Origin: an uncultured Treponema sp.
GTDB lineage: Bacteria; Spirochaetota; Spirochaetia; Treponematales; Treponemataceae
Length of the DNA stretch: 14,822 bases
Assembly (NCBI GenBank): GCA_937891125.1
Contig: CALAEZ010000069.1
Location: 1-14,822 of the forward strand
Reading direction: 5' to 3'
The translations under genes were made by a program, and so were the position numbers. The notes beneath the pieces were generated by a model. It had not been told where the DNA came from, made no database searches, and saw nothing but the letters and a program-made list of their open reading frames with translations. This document shows positions 13,166 through 14,822 of this stretch, in pieces (position 1 is the first letter of the stretch; each line of letters opens with the position of its first letter).

Positions 13166-13726
13166 GTGGTTATCAATACAGAAGAAGTCGGTAAAGGCGA
13201 GATTCGCTGTGCCGATCCTGCGGATTTTAAGAAGCTCTACGACGAAACCATGCTGCTGCTCTTTAAGATTGCAGCGAGAATCGTGCTTGACGATGAGGCT
13301 GCAGAAGATTTGGTGCATGATTCGTACATAAAGGCGAATACCAAAAAACTGGTGTTTCCGTCAATGGACGACGCAAAGTTTTGGCTCATCCGCGTAGTAA
13401 AGAATGCAGCACTCAATTACGCAAAGCGCAAGGTTCGTGAAAAAAAAGCGTACCAAAAAGCGCTGCGTGAAGACACACGCGTGCAGACGTCGGGCGAAAC
13501 CGACTTACTGCGTGCGGATGCTCGCAAGCGTATGAATGCTGCACTCGAAAAGCTTCCAAAGAACATGCGCGAAGTCCTTGTGTTGCGCGAATACGGCGAC
13601 TTGAACTACAAGGAAATCGGCAAGGTGCTTGGCATTACCGAAGGAAATGTAAAAGTACGCATGTTCCGCGCACGAGAACAGCTTGAAAAGCTGATAGGAG
13701 GAGAAGAAAATGTCTACTTGTCCTGA
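13166..13726 (+). CDS. ECF-type RNA polymerase sigma factor
   Basis: The product is 186 residues from a GTG start with AGGA six bases upstream. Region 2 spans about 24-91 (LYDETMLLLFKIAARIV, AAEDLVHDSYIKA, FWLIRVVKNAALNYAKRK), which binds core polymerase and the -10 element. Region 4 spans about 120-178 (LPKNMREVLVLREYGDLNYK, then EIGKVLGITEGNVKVRMFRA), the -35-reading helix-turn-helix. There is no region 1 or 3, as expected for the extracytoplasmic-function group. The next gene, overlapping by 17 bases, encodes a zinc-type anti-sigma factor, the classic partner layout. It resembles by position the T. pallidum sigma-24 gene after cysS (recalled, not checked). I see no clear autoregulated ECF promoter upstream. 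Confidence 0.93.
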   Translation: MVINTEEVGKGEIRCADPADFKKLYDETMLLLFKIAARIVLDDEAAEDLVHDSYIKANTKKLVFPSMDDAKFWLIRVVKNAALNYAKRKVREKKAYQKALREDTRVQTSGETDLLRADARKRMNAALEKLPKNMREVLVLREYGDLNYKEIGKVLGITEGNVKVRMFRAREQLEKLIGGEENVYLS

Positions 13727-14453
13727 AAAAGATATTCACTCAGTCTACCTTGACGGCGAGCTTCCTGAGCAGTTCCGCTCAGCGTATGAAGCCCATCTTG
13801 CTTCCTGTGCCTCATGCCGCACGGAACTTGAAAAGCTGCGGCAGGTGCACGCGCTGTTTGCAAAAGATGCAGCAGAAACGCGGCTTGACACCGTGTTTAT
13901 GGAGCAAAGCTTTGCACGCTTACAGACAAAGCTCCGCTATGCAGCCACCGTACAGCAGGCAGCGCCAGCAAAAAATGTGCTCTCGTTCCCCGCAGTGCGC
14001 ATGACGCTTTCTGCAGCCGCAGCAGCAGCCGTCTTTGCGGTAATCTTCACGCCTCTGTATCTGCGTTCGGCACAAAACAGCGGCTCGCAAAACGAGCTTA
14101 CCGCTATTGCAAACGCAGAGCTTGAGCCACTTTCAGAAAAGAAAGTCATCATCGACGGAAATATAAGCCACAAGGATTTGTCTTCGCTTGCAATAGCAGA
14201 AACAGAATCTAAAAGCAAACCGCAGCCAGCAGAGCAGCGTACCGTGCGCGCTTCTGCGACAGTCAGCAACAGTGTTGCAGCCCGCTCTATGCGACGTGCA
14301 TTTACCTCGGTTGATGTCTTTAAGCCGAATGGTGTTGACGCCGCTTCGTCTCTTCCGCTCAAGATTGAAACGCCACTGCCATTGTACGGCGGGGAAAGCC
14401 AGTATTCGGCGACCTTCAGGATATATTCCTCCAGCTCCTCCGAATTTTCGTAA
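13710..14453 (+). CDS. Zinc-type transmembrane anti-sigma factor, 3' end replaced at a chimeric junction
   Basis: A strong AGGAGGAG precedes the ATG, which overlaps the sigma gene. The N-terminus carries the zinc anti-sigma (zf-HC2) signature HLASCASC (His29, Cys33, Cys36). A membrane helix spans about 98-118 (an Ala run, then VFAVIFTPLYL). The following 105 residues, probably periplasmic, are Ser/Ala-rich and of low complexity. It should bind the ECF factor in the cytosol and release it on an envelope signal. Only residues 1 to about 224 (to about base 14380) belong to the gene. The remaining residues up to the stop at 14453 (LYGGESQYSATFRIY...) are simply the complement of the glycosidase piece on the other strand. 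The true C-terminus is missing. Confidence 0.8.
   Translation: MSTCPEKDIHSVYLDGELPEQFRSAYEAHLASCASCRTELEKLRQVHALFAKDAAETRLDTVFMEQSFARLQTKLRYAATVQQAAPAKNVLSFPAVRMTLSAAAAAAVFAVIFTPLYLRSAQNSGSQNELTAIANAELEPLSEKKVIIDGNISHKDLSSLAIAETESKSKPQPAEQRTVRASATVSNSVAARSMRRAFTSVDVFKPNGVDAASSLPLKIETPLPLYGGESQYSATFRIYSSSSSEFS
14376..14386. other. Chimeric junction between two broken genes
   Basis: To the left, plus-strand codons continue the anti-sigma gene. To the right, minus-strand codons read a family 13 glycosidase up to SPPYN (last codon 14381-14383), where the family would continue with a DGWR-type motif but instead reads GSGVS. Both reading frames lose their identity at about 14380/14381. Confidence 0.8.
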
Positions 14454-14822
14454 CAGAGCTTCGGCAGGGTATCCATGCCCCACCAGCTGAAATAATGAGG
14501 GTTGTCCGGCCATTTGGAGCCCAGGTCAAAGGAAAAGTAATCGTGGTAAGGACTGTCCTTCGTCTGGAACGCGCCCCTGTCTTCCTCTCCGATGCTTTCG
14601 TAGATCTTTTCCCGGTCCATCCAGCGGTTGAAGGAGCCGCAGTGATTGAAAACCCCATCCAGAATGACACGAATGCCGCGGTTATGGGCTTCCTCGACAA
14701 AACTCGCGAAAAATTCATTCGCATAGTCCAGATTTTCCGGATCTGTCACACGGTTGATGAACCGTTTTGCTTTCGTATTGTCCCGGCAGCCGGGGATCAG
14801 CAGCTCGCCCTCATCCTTCTTA
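14381..14822 (-). CDS. Glycoside hydrolase family 13 (alpha-amylase/neopullulanase type), internal fragment
   Basis: The minus-strand frame is open from the window edge and reads KKDEGELLIPGCRDNTKAKR first. It contains the conserved region I of family 13 enzymes, ILDGVFNHCG, then YHDYFSFD, WPDNPHYFSWWG, LPKLCYENSEELEEYILKVA and EYWLSPPYN. These enzymes hydrolyse alpha-glucan bonds on a TIM barrel. The fragment stops just before conserved region II, which carries the catalytic nucleophile Asp, so it lacks all three catalytic acids. The style of sequence suggests a Firmicutes enzyme rather than a treponeme one, which is an inference. About half of the few Arg codons are CGG or AGG, whereas neighbouring genes mainly use CGC and CGT. 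GC is about 52% by my count, so composition alone does not separate it. The N-terminus lies off the window. Confidence 0.85.

Noticed and set aside
13937..14749. 270-residue minus-strand open frame joining the glycosidase to 145 further residues
   Set aside because: Only the part right of 14381 is glycosidase; the rest is the antisense of the anti-sigma gene. Its apparent GTG start at 14749 is an internal codon of a frame that runs off the window.

Overview
The window looks like a treponeme-type spirochaete chromosome segment (about 14.38 kb), followed by about 0.44 kb that does not belong to it. The spirochaete call rests on gene content: spirochaete-style lipoproteins, a PilZ protein with an extra N-terminal module, a double cyclic-nucleotide-domain regulator, and the order cNMP regulator, murB, cysS, ECF sigma, anti-sigma. 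From memory this order resembles Treponema pallidum TP0089 to TP0092; I could not check that. The presence of argC (arginine synthesis) argues for a less reduced relative than T. pallidum, such as an oral, gut or rumen treponeme.

Layout, left to right. argC runs leftwards off the edge (1-974) and diverges from a small TPR lipoprotein gene (1036-1485). A secreted VWA-domain protein gene (1626-2867, minus) converges on the lipoprotein gene and diverges from a plus-strand pair: an unknown helical protein (2937-4028) and an overlapping HTH-cupin regulator (4009-4593). Then come rpsU (4709-4921), a lipoprotein with a phosphodiester glycosidase domain that overlaps it (4899-5735), a PilZ protein (5798-6925) and a cytoplasmic TPR protein (6980-8146). 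A tightly overlapping minus-strand operon follows: cNMP-domain regulator (10413-9196), exported hypothetical (9199-8642) and DUF192 lipoprotein (8642-8190). murB (11487-10513, minus) diverges from cysS (11540-13126), and an ECF sigma/anti-sigma pair closes the native part (13166 to about 14380). No gene-free gap exceeds 300 bases. I saw no tRNA, rRNA, CRISPR array or insertion sequence.

Two points stand out. First, several genes that begin transcription units have a sigma-70-like -10 box only 5 to 9 bases from the start codon and no Shine-Dalgarno, so their mRNAs may be leaderless. Genes inside operons, and rpsU, do have Shine-Dalgarno sequences. Second, a strong intrinsic terminator for rpsU lies inside the first codons of the next gene, so that lipoprotein can only be made by read-through.

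At about position 14380 the anti-sigma reading frame runs straight into the antisense of an internal piece of a family 13 glycosidase gene. Both genes are broken at the same point. The simplest reading is an assembly or amplification chimera, or less likely a recent rearrangement. I found no convincing new multi-gene system; signalling genes (PilZ, cNMP, ECF, HTH-cupin) are nevertheless dense here.
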